Shown here piece by piece: positions 1 to 6,514 of a stretch of 7,637 nucleotides of DNA (position 1 is its first letter; each line of letters starts with the position of its first letter). The position numbers were made by a program, and so were the translations under genes. The notes under the pieces are model-generated. The model searched no databases, had not been told where the DNA came from, and was given only the letters and a program-made list of their open reading frames with translations. The stretch is from Actinomycetes bacterium (GTDB taxonomy: Bacteria > Actinomycetota > CALGFH01): the NCBI GenBank assembly GCA_030152105.1, contig JASLIH010000434.1:1-7637 (forward strand). The letters are read 5' to 3'.

Positions 1-600
1 GCGACGAACGCCGCCGTCTGCTGGTGGTAGAGATCCACCCGTTCCCGCACGTCCGGCAGCTGCAGGATCTCGTCGATGCCGTGGTGCTGGCAGGCCTCGA
101 TCAGCTGCATCATCAGCTGGTAGTTCGAGATCCTGAAGTCGCGGAAGCGCCCGAGCCCGGTGCGGCTGTCCATCGGGAAGTTGAGCAGCACCCAGCCGTT
201 GGGGGCCAGCACCTCCTCCAGGGAGTACTGGGCCGAGTCGGCCTGGTCGACGGCCCGCATCAGGTCCGGCGCGATGCTCGGGAACCGCTCCGCCCCGCCG
301 TAGTAGTCGTAGACCACCCTGGCCGCCGACGGCGCGTCGGGGTCGATGATGTGGTTGGCGGCGATGGTGGCGTTGCGAACGGTCTCGCTGCGGTGATGGT
401 CGAACACGAGATGGGCGTCCGGCGAGTAGGGGAGGTTGGTGGCGATGTCGCCAGGGCCGATCTCCACCTGGCCGTCCTGTACGTCCTTGGGGATGGACGA
501 ACAGGATGTCGCGGACCATCTCGAGCTGCTCGAGCAGCACAGCACACACCAGCCCATCGAAGTCACTCCGGGTGACCAGCCGGTATCGCTCCGAGCCCAA
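1..600 (-). pseudogene. DHH-family phosphoesterase (exopolyphosphatase-like), frameshifted and cut by the left edge
   Basis: The reverse strand encodes the N-terminal part of a DHH-superfamily phosphoesterase, a group of metal-dependent hydrolases including RecJ, oligoribonuclease/pAp phosphatases and exopolyphosphatase-like enzymes. From a TTG start at 600, the first 37 residues carry the motif RSDFDGLVCAVLLEQLE (553-567 codes SDFDG) and end in DILFVHP. The frame then breaks in a run of four C residues (489-492, read as G on the plus strand). Removing one C continues the protein as KDVQDG...LVFDHH (DHH at 393-401), NHIIDP and RAVDQADSAQY to the window edge with no further disruption. Both halves match one family, so this is a single gene with a +1 insertion, either a sequencing error or a real mutation. 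The TTG is chosen because AGGAGG lies 7 nt upstream (608-613). The gene starts 20 bp after the tetR stop, so the two are probably cotranscribed. The exact substrate is unknown. Confidence 0.85.
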
Positions 601-607
601 GGGGCAA

Positions 608-613
608 CCTCCT
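608..613 (-). promoter_or_regulatory. Shine-Dalgarno AGGAGG fixing a TTG start
   Basis: On the minus strand a perfect AGGAGG ends 7 nt before the TTG at 600. It lies between the tetR stop (621-623) and the phosphoesterase start. It supports the rare TTG over the ATG at 617-615, which opens a different frame and has no family-like N-terminus. Confidence 0.7.
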
Positions 614-620
614 CCATCGG

Positions 621-1373
621 TCAGGGCGGTCGCCCTGTCTCTTTGAGGTCGGCCGCCCTGGCCAGGCCCTTGACCGATACGGCGCCGCTGTTCCCGGTCG
701 AGGAAGCGCCGAGGGCCCGGTCGAGGCCGTCCAGGATCAGGTCGAGCCCGAACTGGTACTCGTTGCCGTAGTCGTAGCCGGGCTGCAGGACGTGCTCGAC
801 GACGATCTCGGTGAGATGCGGGTAGGTGCCGGCCGCGAACTCGGCCATGATCGCCTCGGCCACCTCGGCGGTCTCCTCCGGCGTGCCGAAGGGCAGGCTG
901 GTCTCCTGCAGCGCGAACCCGTAGAGGTAGGCGTCCAGCAGGGAGTAGGCGTGGGCGGCGAGCTCGACCGAGAAGCCGGCGTTGCGCAGGATGCCGAGGA
1001 CGGCGTCGTGGTGTCGCAGGTTCGCCGGACCGGGGGTGGGGCGCGACTCCATCAGGCTGGTCGCCCAGGGATGGCGTCGCAGCGCCTCCCGGGCCGAGAC
1101 GGCCCGCTGGCGCATGGCTTCCCTCCAGCCGGTCTGGCCGGAGGGCAGCTCGATCTCGCTGAACACGATGTCGATGAGGCCGTCCAGGATGGCGTCCTTG
1201 TTGGCCACGTGGTGGTACAGGGACATGGCCTCGACCCCGAGCTCCTGGGCGAGCTTGCGCATGCTGAGCGACCCGACGCCGTCCCTGTCGGCGAGCTCGA
1301 CGGCGGCGTCCAGCACCCGCTGCCTGGTCAGGGGGGCCCGGGGCGCCGGGCCGGGTTCGGTCTGGGTGGCCAT
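621..1373 (-). CDS. TetR/AcrR-family transcriptional repressor (TetR_C_1-like ligand domain)
   Basis: This is a 250-residue DNA-binding repressor. The N-terminal helix-turn-helix spans roughly residues 15-60: [19 protein letters not shown], then [22 protein letters not shown] followed by NKDAILDGL, the classic TetR signature. The rest is an all-helical dimerisation and ligand-binding domain whose pattern ([21 protein letters not shown], then [25 protein letters not shown]) resembles the TetR_C_1 type of tetracycline-repressor-like proteins. The start is the ATG at 1373, with GGAGG 7 nt upstream; an in-frame TTG at 1406 would add 11 residues but overlaps the operator region. It is divergent from the MDR oxidoreductase at 1480, and two palindromic sites lie between them, so it most likely represses that gene and possibly itself. 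The ligand cannot be told. A phosphoesterase gene follows in the same direction. Confidence 0.93.
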   Translation of the reverse strand: MATQTEPGPAPRAPLTRQRVLDAAVELADRDGVGSLSMRKLAQELGVEAMSLYHHVANKDAILDGLIDIVFSEIELPSGQTGWREAMRQRAVSAREALRRHPWATSLMESRPTPGPANLRHHDAVLGILRNAGFSVELAAHAYSLLDAYLYGFALQETSLPFGTPEETAEVAEAIMAEFAAGTYPHLTEIVVEHVLQPGYDYGNEYQFGLDLILDGLDRALGASSTGNSGAVSVKGLARAADLKETGRPP

Positions 1374-1399
1374 CTGGTGTCCTCCGCGAAGTCCATGGG

Positions 1400-1428
1400 T
1401 TGACAACCTTACACTGTACGGCTACCTT
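1400..1428 (+). promoter_or_regulatory. Sigma-70-type promoter for the MDR oxidoreductase
   Basis: TTGACA at 1400-1405 is a perfect -35 box. A 17-bp spacer leads to TACCTT at 1423-1428 (TAnnnT). Transcription would start near 1435, giving a leader of about 45 nt before the ATG at 1480. The promoter is interleaved with the two TetR-type operators, as expected for a repressed promoter. The -35 box sits in a small palindrome, GGTTG-A-CAACC (1398-1408). No equally good promoter was seen for the divergent tetR gene, although TAAGGT and TACAGT hexamers occur on the minus strand. Confidence 0.6.
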
Positions 1429-1438
1429 ACACCGTAAG
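1408..1438. promoter_or_regulatory. Two tandem TetR-type operators
   Basis: CTTACACTGTACG (1408-1420) and CTTACACCGTAAG (1426-1438) are near-identical 13-mers with an 18-bp offset. The second is a perfect palindrome (CTTAC, 3-bp centre, GTAAG); the first matches in 4 of 5 arm positions. One lies in the spacer between -35 and -10, and the other covers the -10 and predicted start site. Their position between a tetR gene and its divergent neighbour makes them the likely binding sites of the adjacent repressor. That assignment is inferred from location and symmetry only. Confidence 0.7.
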
Positions 1439-1456
1439 CCTCCGGTATGCCGGAGG
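1439..1456 (+). repeat. Perfect inverted repeat (7-bp stem, 4-nt loop) in the MDR leader
   Basis: CCTCCGG (1439-1445), loop TATG (1446-1449), CCGGAGG (1450-1456). It begins directly after the second operator and about 4 nt after the predicted transcription start, so the mRNA would begin with this GC-rich hairpin. It lies upstream of the ribosome site (GGGAG, 1469-1473) and does not mask it. It has no T-tract, so it is unlikely to terminate transcription. It could stabilise the 5' end or be a second protein-binding palindrome. The ATG in the loop is in frame with the gene but lacks a ribosome site. Confidence 0.55.
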
Positions 1457-1479
1457 ACCGGACGAGACGGGAGCACACC

Positions 1480-2451
1480 ATGAAGGCCATCGTGCAGGAC
1501 CGCTACGGCGACACTGACACCCTCGAGTACCGGGCCATCGACCAGCCGGTGCCGGCCGGCGACCAGGTGCTGGTGCGGGTCAGGGCGGCCGGCCTGCACC
1601 GGGGCGACTGGCATGTCATGACCGGCCTGCCCTACCTGCTCCGGGTCATCGGCTTCGGGTTCAGCAAGCCCAAGGTCGCGGTCCGGGGCATGAACCTCGC
1701 CGGCGAGGTTGAGGCGGTCGGGCCCGAGGTGACCCGGTTCCGGCCCGGTGACGCGGTCTTCGGCTGGTGCGACGGCGCCTTCGCCGAGTACGCCCTGGCC
1801 CCCGAGAGCCACCTCGCCGCCAAGCCGGCCAACGTCAGCTTCGAGCAGGCGGCCGTCGTCCCCATCTCGGGGTTCGCGGCCCTCCAGGCGCTCCGCGACG
1901 TTGGCCGGATCCAGGCGGGCCAGCGGGTCCTGATCATCGGGGCCGCCGGGGCGGTGGGGTCGTTCGCGGTCCAGCTGGCCAAGGCGTTCGGGGCCACGGT
2001 CACCGGGGTGGCCGGCACCGGCCAGCTGGAGCTGGTCCGCTCCCTCGGCGCCGACGACGTGATCGACTACACCCGCGCCGACGTCACCGACGGGACCCGC
2101 CACTGGGACCTGATCCTCGACACCGCCGGCCGCCGGAGCCTTTCGGCGCTGCGGCGGGCCCTGACCCCGACCGGGACGCTGGTCATCGTCGGCGGCGAGG
2201 GGGGCAGCCGGCTCATGGGCGGCTTCTTCCGCAACCTGCGGGCGCCGCTGCTGTCCCGGTTCGTCAGCCAGCGGCTGGGCATGCTGAGCTCCAAGCCCGG
2301 CCAGGACGACCTGCAGACCCTGCGGGAGCTGCTGGAGGCCGGCAAGCTCGTCCCCGACGTCGGCCCGAGCTACCCGCTGAACGAGGTTCCCGAGGCGATG
2401 CGCCAGCTGACCGAGGGCCACCCCCGGGGCAAGATCGTCATCACCGTCTGA
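1480..2451 (+). CDS. Zinc-independent MDR-superfamily NAD(P)-dependent oxidoreductase (quinone oxidoreductase-like)
   Basis: This is a 323-residue medium-chain dehydrogenase/reductase, the usual length for the family. The N-terminal GroES-like fold covers about residues 1-130 (MKAIVQDRYG, VRVRAAGLHRGDWHV, RGMNLAGEVEAVG, RPGDAVFGW). A Rossmann domain follows with the nucleotide-binding loop GAAGAVG at residues 154-160 and the typical LGADDVIDY. The C-terminus ends in HPRGKIVITV. The GHE-type zinc ligands and structural cysteine cluster of alcohol dehydrogenases are absent, so it should reduce quinones, enones or aldehydes without zinc; the substrate is unknown. The start at 1480 is preferred over the in-frame ATG at 1447 because GGGAG lies 6 nt upstream and MKAIV is the canonical family start. 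Control is probably by the divergent TetR protein. Its last 11 bp overlap the convergent AfsR-like gene. Confidence 0.92.
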   Translation: MKAIVQDRYGDTDTLEYRAIDQPVPAGDQVLVRVRAAGLHRGDWHVMTGLPYLLRVIGFGFSKPKVAVRGMNLAGEVEAVGPEVTRFRPGDAVFGWCDGAFAEYALAPESHLAAKPANVSFEQAAVVPISGFAALQALRDVGRIQAGQRVLIIGAAGAVGSFAVQLAKAFGATVTGVAGTGQLELVRSLGADDVIDYTRADVTDGTRHWDLILDTAGRRSLSALRRALTPTGTLVIVGGEGGSRLMGGFFRNLRAPLLSRFVSQRLGMLSSKPGQDDLQTLRELLEAGKLVPDVGPSYPLNEVPEAMRQLTEGHPRGKIVITV

Positions 2452-5400
2452 GCGGCGCTTCCCGGGCGAACCTCGCGTCGAAACGGTCGGCGTCGTCCAG
2501 GGTGTGCCGGACCTGCGCATGCAGGCCGTCCGCCTCCTGCAGCAGCCGCTCCGCCCCCGGCAGGTCGCCGCGGGCGGCGGCGGCGTGGGCCAGGGCGTCC
2601 AAGGCCAGGGTCTGGGTCTCGAGGTCCTGGTGGCGCCGTGCCTCGTCGAGCACCGTGTGGAGGTCCTGGACGGCCGCCTCCCCGGTGCCGGGCTCCAGCG
2701 ACAGGGCGGCCAGGAGGCAGCGGGTGAGCAGGGCGCCGTCGCCCCCTCCGGATGCCCGGTACCACCGGTCGTTCTCCTCCAGCAGGGTGCGCGCCGTGAG
2801 CTCGTCCCCGGCGCCGCGCAGCGTGCGGGCCAGATGGATCCGGGCGGTCGCCGCGATGCGGAGGTCGCCGCCGGTGGTCGCCGCCTGGATGGCCCGGCCC
2901 AGGGTGGCTGCGGCCCGGTCGTGGGCGCCGGACCGTTGCTGGACGCGGCCAAGGGTCGTGAGATGGAGGGCCGCCTGGCCGACGAACCCGAGCCGCTCGG
3001 AGAGCTCCGCGGCCCGGGTCAGGGCGGCGTCGGCGTCGGCGAAGCGATGCTCGGCGTTGGCGACGGCGCCGAGCATCGCCTCGGCGTGCACCAGTCCCCA
3101 GCTGTCCTCGATGGGGGTCAGGTGCCGCACCGCCTCGGTCGCCGCCCGGGTGGCGCTGACGGTGTCGCCCACCATGATCGACCCGAAGGCGCCGAGGAGC
3201 AGGCTGGCCGCGGTCTCCCAGGGCAGCTCGAGCCGCCGGTACACGGCCACGCTGCGGCCGGCCAGCTCCAGGACGTCCTGAGGGCGTCCCTGCTGGATGC
3301 GCAGGAACGCCAGGTGCCGCTGGGCGTCGGCGCGTAGGCGGTCGTCGCCGAGCCGTTCGGCGATGGCCAGGGCGCCGTCGAGGTCGTCCTGGGCCTGGTC
3401 GACGTTGCCGGCGGACCCCTCCAGCCAGCCGGCCAGCAGCAGGCCGGTCGCCTGCTCGCGTGGGGTGGCGAGGTCCCGGGCCGCCTCGAGCGCGGTTCGT
3501 ACCCGGGCGGCACCGGCGACCCCGTCGCCGAGCACCACCCAGGTCCAGCCGAACCCGTTGGCCAGGCGCAGGCCCAGCTCGGGGTCGTGGGCGGCGGCCC
3601 AGGCCAGGGCGCTGTCGATGTTGGCCCGCTCGGCGCGGACCAGGGCCAGGCAGTCGGGCTGGGCCCGGCCGCGGACGGTGGCGGCGCACCGCTCGGCGGC
3701 CCGTGCGAACCAGGCGGCGTGGGCGGCGTCGGCGTCGTCGACCTGCCCCGCCTCCTCGAGGCGGCTGGCGGCGAAGGCGCGGATGCTGTCCAGGAGCCGG
3801 TAGCGGGTGGTGCCGTCCTCGGCGGTCTCGACGCTCAGCATGGACCGGTCGGCGAGCCGGTCGATCACGTCGACCGCCGAGCTGCCAGGTACGCCCAGCG
3901 CGGTCAGGACATGCTCGGCCGCGGCCAGGGGCGCCCCGCCGGAGAAGCAGGACAGCGCCCACAGCCCCCGCTGGTCGTCGGGGAACAGCAGGTCGTAGCT
4001 CCAGGCGATGGCCGCGGCGAGGGCGCGCCGTCGTTCGGGGCGCCGGCTGGTGGGGTCCTGGAGCAGCGTGAAGCGGTCGTCCAGCCGCCGGGCGATCTCC
4101 TGGACCGACAGCGACCGGACACGGGCGGCGGCCAGCTCGATCGCCAGGGGCAGGCCGTCGAGGGACCGGCAGACCGCCTCGACGGTGGCGGTGGTGTCGT
4201 CGTCGAGGGCGAACCGCCGGCGCATCCTGGCCGCGCGGTCGGCGAACAGCGTCACCGAGTCGGCCAGCGGCAGCGGGTCCACCGCATGGACGGTCTCGCC
4301 GTCCACGCCCAGCGGTGCCTGGCTGGTGGTGAGGATCCGCAGGGGCGGGGCCCGGTCCAGCAGCCGGGTGGCCAGGTCGGCGGCGCCGTCGATGACGTGC
4401 TCGCAGTTGTCCAGGACCAGCACCGTCTCGGCGCCCGCGAGGCGGTCCAGCAGCGCCTGCTCGCCCCCGGTGAGCTGGAGCGCCTCGGTCACCAGCTGCA
4501 GGATCGAGGTGGCCGCGTCCGCCACCTCCAGCCTGACCAGCCAGACACCGCCGGCGGGGTGCAGGGAGCGGGCGGCCTCCAGCGCGGTCCGGGTCTTGCC
4601 GACGCCCGCCGGCCCGACCAGCGTGACCAGCCGGCTGCCGTCAAGCAGCCGGCCGACAGCGGCGAGGTCGTCGGCACGTCCGACCAGCGGTGTGGACAGG
4701 GCGGGCAGGTTGCCGACGACCAGGGTCGCCGTCCCGGCGGCGGCGAGGGCGGTGTCGAGGGTGGCGCTCTGGCGCAGGATCTGGCGCTCCAGATCGCGAA
4801 GGGCCGTTCCGGGCTCGATGCCGAGCTCGTCGACGAGCAGCCGGCGCACCCGCTGGCCGGCGGCCAGCGCGTCGGCCTGCCGGCCGGCGCGGTACAGGGC
4901 GGTGATGAAGGACACCCACAGGCCTTCGCGCAGCGGGTACTGGCCGAGCAGCCATTCGAGCTCGGCGAGCAGCTCGGCACCGCCGCCGAGGTCGACCCGG
5001 GCTGCCGCCTGGTCCTCGAGCAGGCCGAGCCGGACCTCCTCCAGACGTGCCCGGTGGGGATGGAGCCACTCGCCGTCGCCGGCGTCGACCAGGACCTCGC
5101 CCCGGAACAGGCCGAGCCCCTCGGTGGCCGCCTCCACCGCCGAGGCGGGGTCGCCGGAGCGTCGTGCCGAGGACGCGGCCGCGGCCAGGCTGACCACCCG
5201 GAGGGCGTCGACCCGGCCGGCGTCGAGCTCAAGGGTGTAGCCCCCGTGCCCGCCGCTGACCACGGCCGGCTCGCCAAGGGCCCGGCGCAGCTGGGACACC
5301 TTCGACTGCAGGGTGTTCCTGCCCGTGCCGGCGGCGCCCGCCCCCCACAGGTCGTCGATCAGCCGCTCGGCGGACACGCGCTGACCGGCATCCAGCGCCA

Positions 5401-5497
5401 GCCGGACCAGCACCTCGGTGGTCCTGCCGGAGGGAACCGAGAGCGGCCGCCCGTCGCGCCGGACCTCGAGCGGGCCGAGCACCCCGACGGTGAGCAT
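2441..5497 (-). CDS. AfsR/SARP-type transcriptional activator: OmpR-type DNA-binding, BTAD, NB-ARC ATPase, helical repeats
   Basis: This 1018-residue protein has the full AfsR-like layout. Residues 1-95 form an OmpR/PhoB-like winged helix (VLGPLEVRRDGRPL, LIDDLWG, NTLQSKVSQLRRALG, GGYTLEL). Residues about 98-245 are the bacterial transcriptional activation domain (FRGEVLVDAGDGEW through LVDELGIEPGTALRDLERQIL). A STAND/NB-ARC ATPase follows: LVGRADDL at 271, Walker A GPAGVGKT at 295-302, Walker B-like VLVLDNCEHV at 359-368, and GLPLAIELAAARV at 448-460. The C-terminal 400 residues are alanine-rich helical repeats of TPR type, probably the signal-sensing part. The start matches the family N-terminus but has no usable ribosome site; TACCCT lies 5 nt upstream (5503-5508), so a leaderless message is possible. 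It is divergent from the four-gene operon at 5575, and direct repeats between them suggest it activates that operon. The nature of the signal is unknown. Confidence 0.93.
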   Translation of the reverse strand: MLTVGVLGPLEVRRDGRPLSVPSGRTTEVLVRLALDAGQRVSAERLIDDLWGAGAAGTGRNTLQSKVSQLRRALGEPAVVSGGHGGYTLELDAGRVDALRVVSLAAAASSARRSGDPASAVEAATEGLGLFRGEVLVDAGDGEWLHPHRARLEEVRLGLLEDQAAARVDLGGGAELLAELEWLLGQYPLREGLWVSFITALYRAGRQADALAAGQRVRRLLVDELGIEPGTALRDLERQILRQSATLDTALAAAGTATLVVGNLPALSTPLVGRADDLAAVGRLLDGSRLVTLVGPAGVGKTRTALEAARSLHPAGGVWLVRLEVADAATSILQLVTEALQLTGGEQALLDRLAGAETVLVLDNCEHVIDGAADLATRLLDRAPPLRILTTSQAPLGVDGETVHAVDPLPLADSVTLFADRAARMRRRFALDDDTTATVEAVCRSLDGLPLAIELAAARVRSLSVQEIARRLDDRFTLLQDPTSRRPERRRALAAAIAWSYDLLFPDDQRGLWALSCFSGGAPLAAAEHVLTALGVPGSSAVDVIDRLADRSMLSVETAEDGTTRYRLLDSIRAFAASRLEEAGQVDDADAAHAAWFARAAERCAATVRGRAQPDCLALVRAERANIDSALAWAAAHDPELGLRLANGFGWTWVVLGDGVAGAARVRTALEAARDLATPREQATGLLLAGWLEGSAGNVDQAQDDLDGALAIAERLGDDRLRADAQRHLAFLRIQQGRPQDVLELAGRSVAVYRRLELPWETAASLLLGAFGSIMVGDTVSATRAATEAVRHLTPIEDSWGLVHAEAMLGAVANAEHRFADADAALTRAAELSERLGFVGQAALHLTTLGRVQQRSGAHDRAAATLGRAIQAATTGGDLRIAATARIHLARTLRGAGDELTARTLLEENDRWYRASGGGDGALLTRCLLAALSLEPGTGEAAVQDLHTVLDEARRHQDLETQTLALDALAHAAAARGDLPGAERLLQEADGLHAQVRHTLDDADRFDARFAREAPLRR

Positions 5498-5522
5498 GCC
5501 TCAGGGTAGCCGGTCACAGGCG

Positions 5523-5552
5523 TCGCCAGCCCGTCGTCAGCGGATCGTCAGC
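5523..5552. repeat. Three 11-bp-phased direct repeats TCG(C/T)CAGC: probable SARP operator
   Basis: TCGCCAGC (5523-5530), TCGTCAGC (5534-5541) and TCGTCAGC (5545-5552) repeat with an exact 11-bp period, placing them on one face of the helix. SARP and AfsR DNA-binding domains are known to bind direct repeats with 11-bp spacing just upstream of a -10 box, replacing a -35. Here the last copy ends 8-9 bp before a weak -10-like GATCGT (5562-5567). The array lies between an AfsR-like gene and the divergent operon. The operator role is inferred; the repeats themselves are visible. Confidence 0.7.
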
Positions 5553-5561
5553 CCACCGGGT

Positions 5562-5577
5562 GATCGTTCCTGCCATG
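5562..5577 (+). promoter_or_regulatory. Possible SARP-dependent leaderless promoter
   Basis: A weak -10-like GATCGT (5562-5567) ends 7 bp before the ATG at 5575, which would put the transcription start at or next to the start codon. No Shine-Dalgarno sequence precedes this ATG, whereas the downstream genes of the operon all have strong ones. There is no recognisable -35; the phased repeats occupy that place. The hexamer match is poor, so this rests mainly on spacing. Confidence 0.35.
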
Positions 5578-5922
5578 CCCGATGACATCCACCTCCTGAT
5601 CCGCCGGCTGATCGCCGGGGACGCCCAGGCCCGCTCCCGGATCCAGACCCTGGCCGGCTCAGGCGGCTCGCCCACCGTGCTCGTGGCGGCCGCGCTGGTC
5701 AGCCGGGACAGCGACCAGCTCCTGGCCAGGGCGGCCGCGACCGCCACCACGACCAGGGACCGCCAGCTCGTGGCCGTGGCCGCAGCCCACCTCGTCGGCG
5801 ACGAGGAGCTCCTCGACGCCCTGGTCCGCGACCACCTCGCCGACCACCCCGACAGCATCCTCGCCGCCTGGATCGCCGGCCAGCACCCCCGACCAGGCCG
5901 ACCCACCACCCGTCAGCAGTAA
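5575..5922 (+). CDS. Small alpha-helical protein of unknown function, first gene of the operon
   Basis: This is a 115-residue protein with no family I can name. It is almost entirely predicted helix: LLIRRLIAGDAQARSRIQTLA, PTVLVAAALVSRDSDQLLARAAATA, DRQLVAVAAAHLVGDEELLDALV and DHLADHPDSILAAWIA, with a polar tail ending RPTTRQQ. The alternating helix pairs and the DHLADHPDS turn resemble TPR-type repeats, similar in style to the C-terminal region of the neighbouring AfsR-like protein. No signal peptide, membrane segment or catalytic motif is visible. The ATG at 5575 is chosen over an in-frame GTG at 5560 (five codons longer) because neither has a ribosome site and the ATG fits a leaderless start. 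Its TAA stop overlaps the ribosome site of the next gene, so the two are cotranscribed. An adaptor or sensor role is conceivable but unproven. Confidence 0.75.
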   Translation: MPDDIHLLIRRLIAGDAQARSRIQTLAGSGGSPTVLVAAALVSRDSDQLLARAAATATTTRDRQLVAVAAAHLVGDEELLDALVRDHLADHPDSILAAWIAGQHPRPGRPTTRQQ

Positions 5923-5932
5923 GGAGCCCCGC

Positions 5933-6514
5933 ATGTCCGAGCTCACCACGCCCGCGCCGGCGGCGACCGCCCCCGGCCCCCTTCGAACCGCCGCCCGGTG
6001 GATGGTCACCTTCGTCGGCTTCCCGCTCGGCGGGCTCACCACCGACCTGCTTCTTGGTCCCGTCGACAGCCCGGTCAGGGCGCTCCTGGGGGGGCTGGTC
6101 ACCGGCGCCATCCTGGGCGCGGTGCAGGCCTGGGGATTCGGCCGGAACCGGCCGTCGCCGGCCCGGTGGATCGCCGCCACCGCCGTCGGCCTGATGATCG
6201 GGCTGGCCGCGGCCACCTGGGTGGTCGACTTCAGGACCGGCCTGGCCGACCTGGCCGTCCAGGGGGCCGTGTGCGGCGCCGCCGTCGGCATCCTCCAGGC
6301 GGTGGTCCTGCGGCCGCTGCTGGGGCGGCGCGCCGTCGCCTGGCCGGTCGTCCTGAGCGCGGTCTGGGCCGCCGGCTGGGCGATCACCGCCGCCGCCGGT
6401 GTGCGGGTCGACCAGCAGTTCGCCGTCTTCGGCGCCAGCGGCGCCATCGTCGTCACCGCCCTCACCGCCGTCCTGCCCGTCCTCGTCAACCGCAGCCAGG
6501 AGGCCTCGTCATGA
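5933..6514 (+). CDS. Small polytopic membrane protein with internal duplication, function unknown
   Basis: This 193-residue protein has about six hydrophobic segments: near residues 23-42, 50-68, 79-98, 107-126, 136-157 and 163-185. After an N-terminal Pro/Ala-rich cytoplasmic-looking stretch, two related units are visible. GxxxGAxxGxxQA occurs at residues 54-66 and again at 111-123, a 57-residue period, each followed by an Arg-containing loop and a Trp-initiated helix. Glycine-spaced helices of this sort pack tightly. No channel, transporter or enzyme signature is recognised. The ATG at 5933 has AAGGAG 6 nt upstream, overlapping the previous stop codon. The gene ends in ATGA, its TGA overlapping the start of the epimerase-like gene, which indicates translational coupling. 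It may anchor or partner the neighbouring SDR protein; that is inference from the operon only. Confidence 0.82.
   Translation: MSELTTPAPAATAPGPLRTAARWMVTFVGFPLGGLTTDLLLGPVDSPVRALLGGLVTGAILGAVQAWGFGRNRPSPARWIAATAVGLMIGLAAATWVVDFRTGLADLAVQGAVCGAAVGILQAVVLRPLLGRRAVAWPVVLSAVWAAGWAITAAAGVRVDQQFAVFGASGAIVVTALTAVLPVLVNRSQEASS

Noticed and set aside
24..575. Plus-strand 183-codon frame over the left edge
   Set aside because: The opposite strand encodes DHH phosphoesterase motifs; this frame has no recognisable domain.
615..617. ATG on the minus strand as the phosphoesterase start
   Set aside because: It overlaps the ribosome site and opens the wrong frame for the SDFDG motif. It only joins the downstream frame after the inserted base, giving a nonsense N-terminus.
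1374..1406. Longer tetR start at TTG 1406
   Set aside because: The ATG at 1373 has GGAGG at 7 nt; the extra 11 residues are not typical and would place coding sequence over the promoter's -35.
3587..5509. 640-codon plus-strand frame opposite the AfsR-like gene
   Set aside because: A shadow frame; its product is rich in Gly, Gln and Pro with no family match, whereas the minus strand gives a continuous AfsR-type protein.
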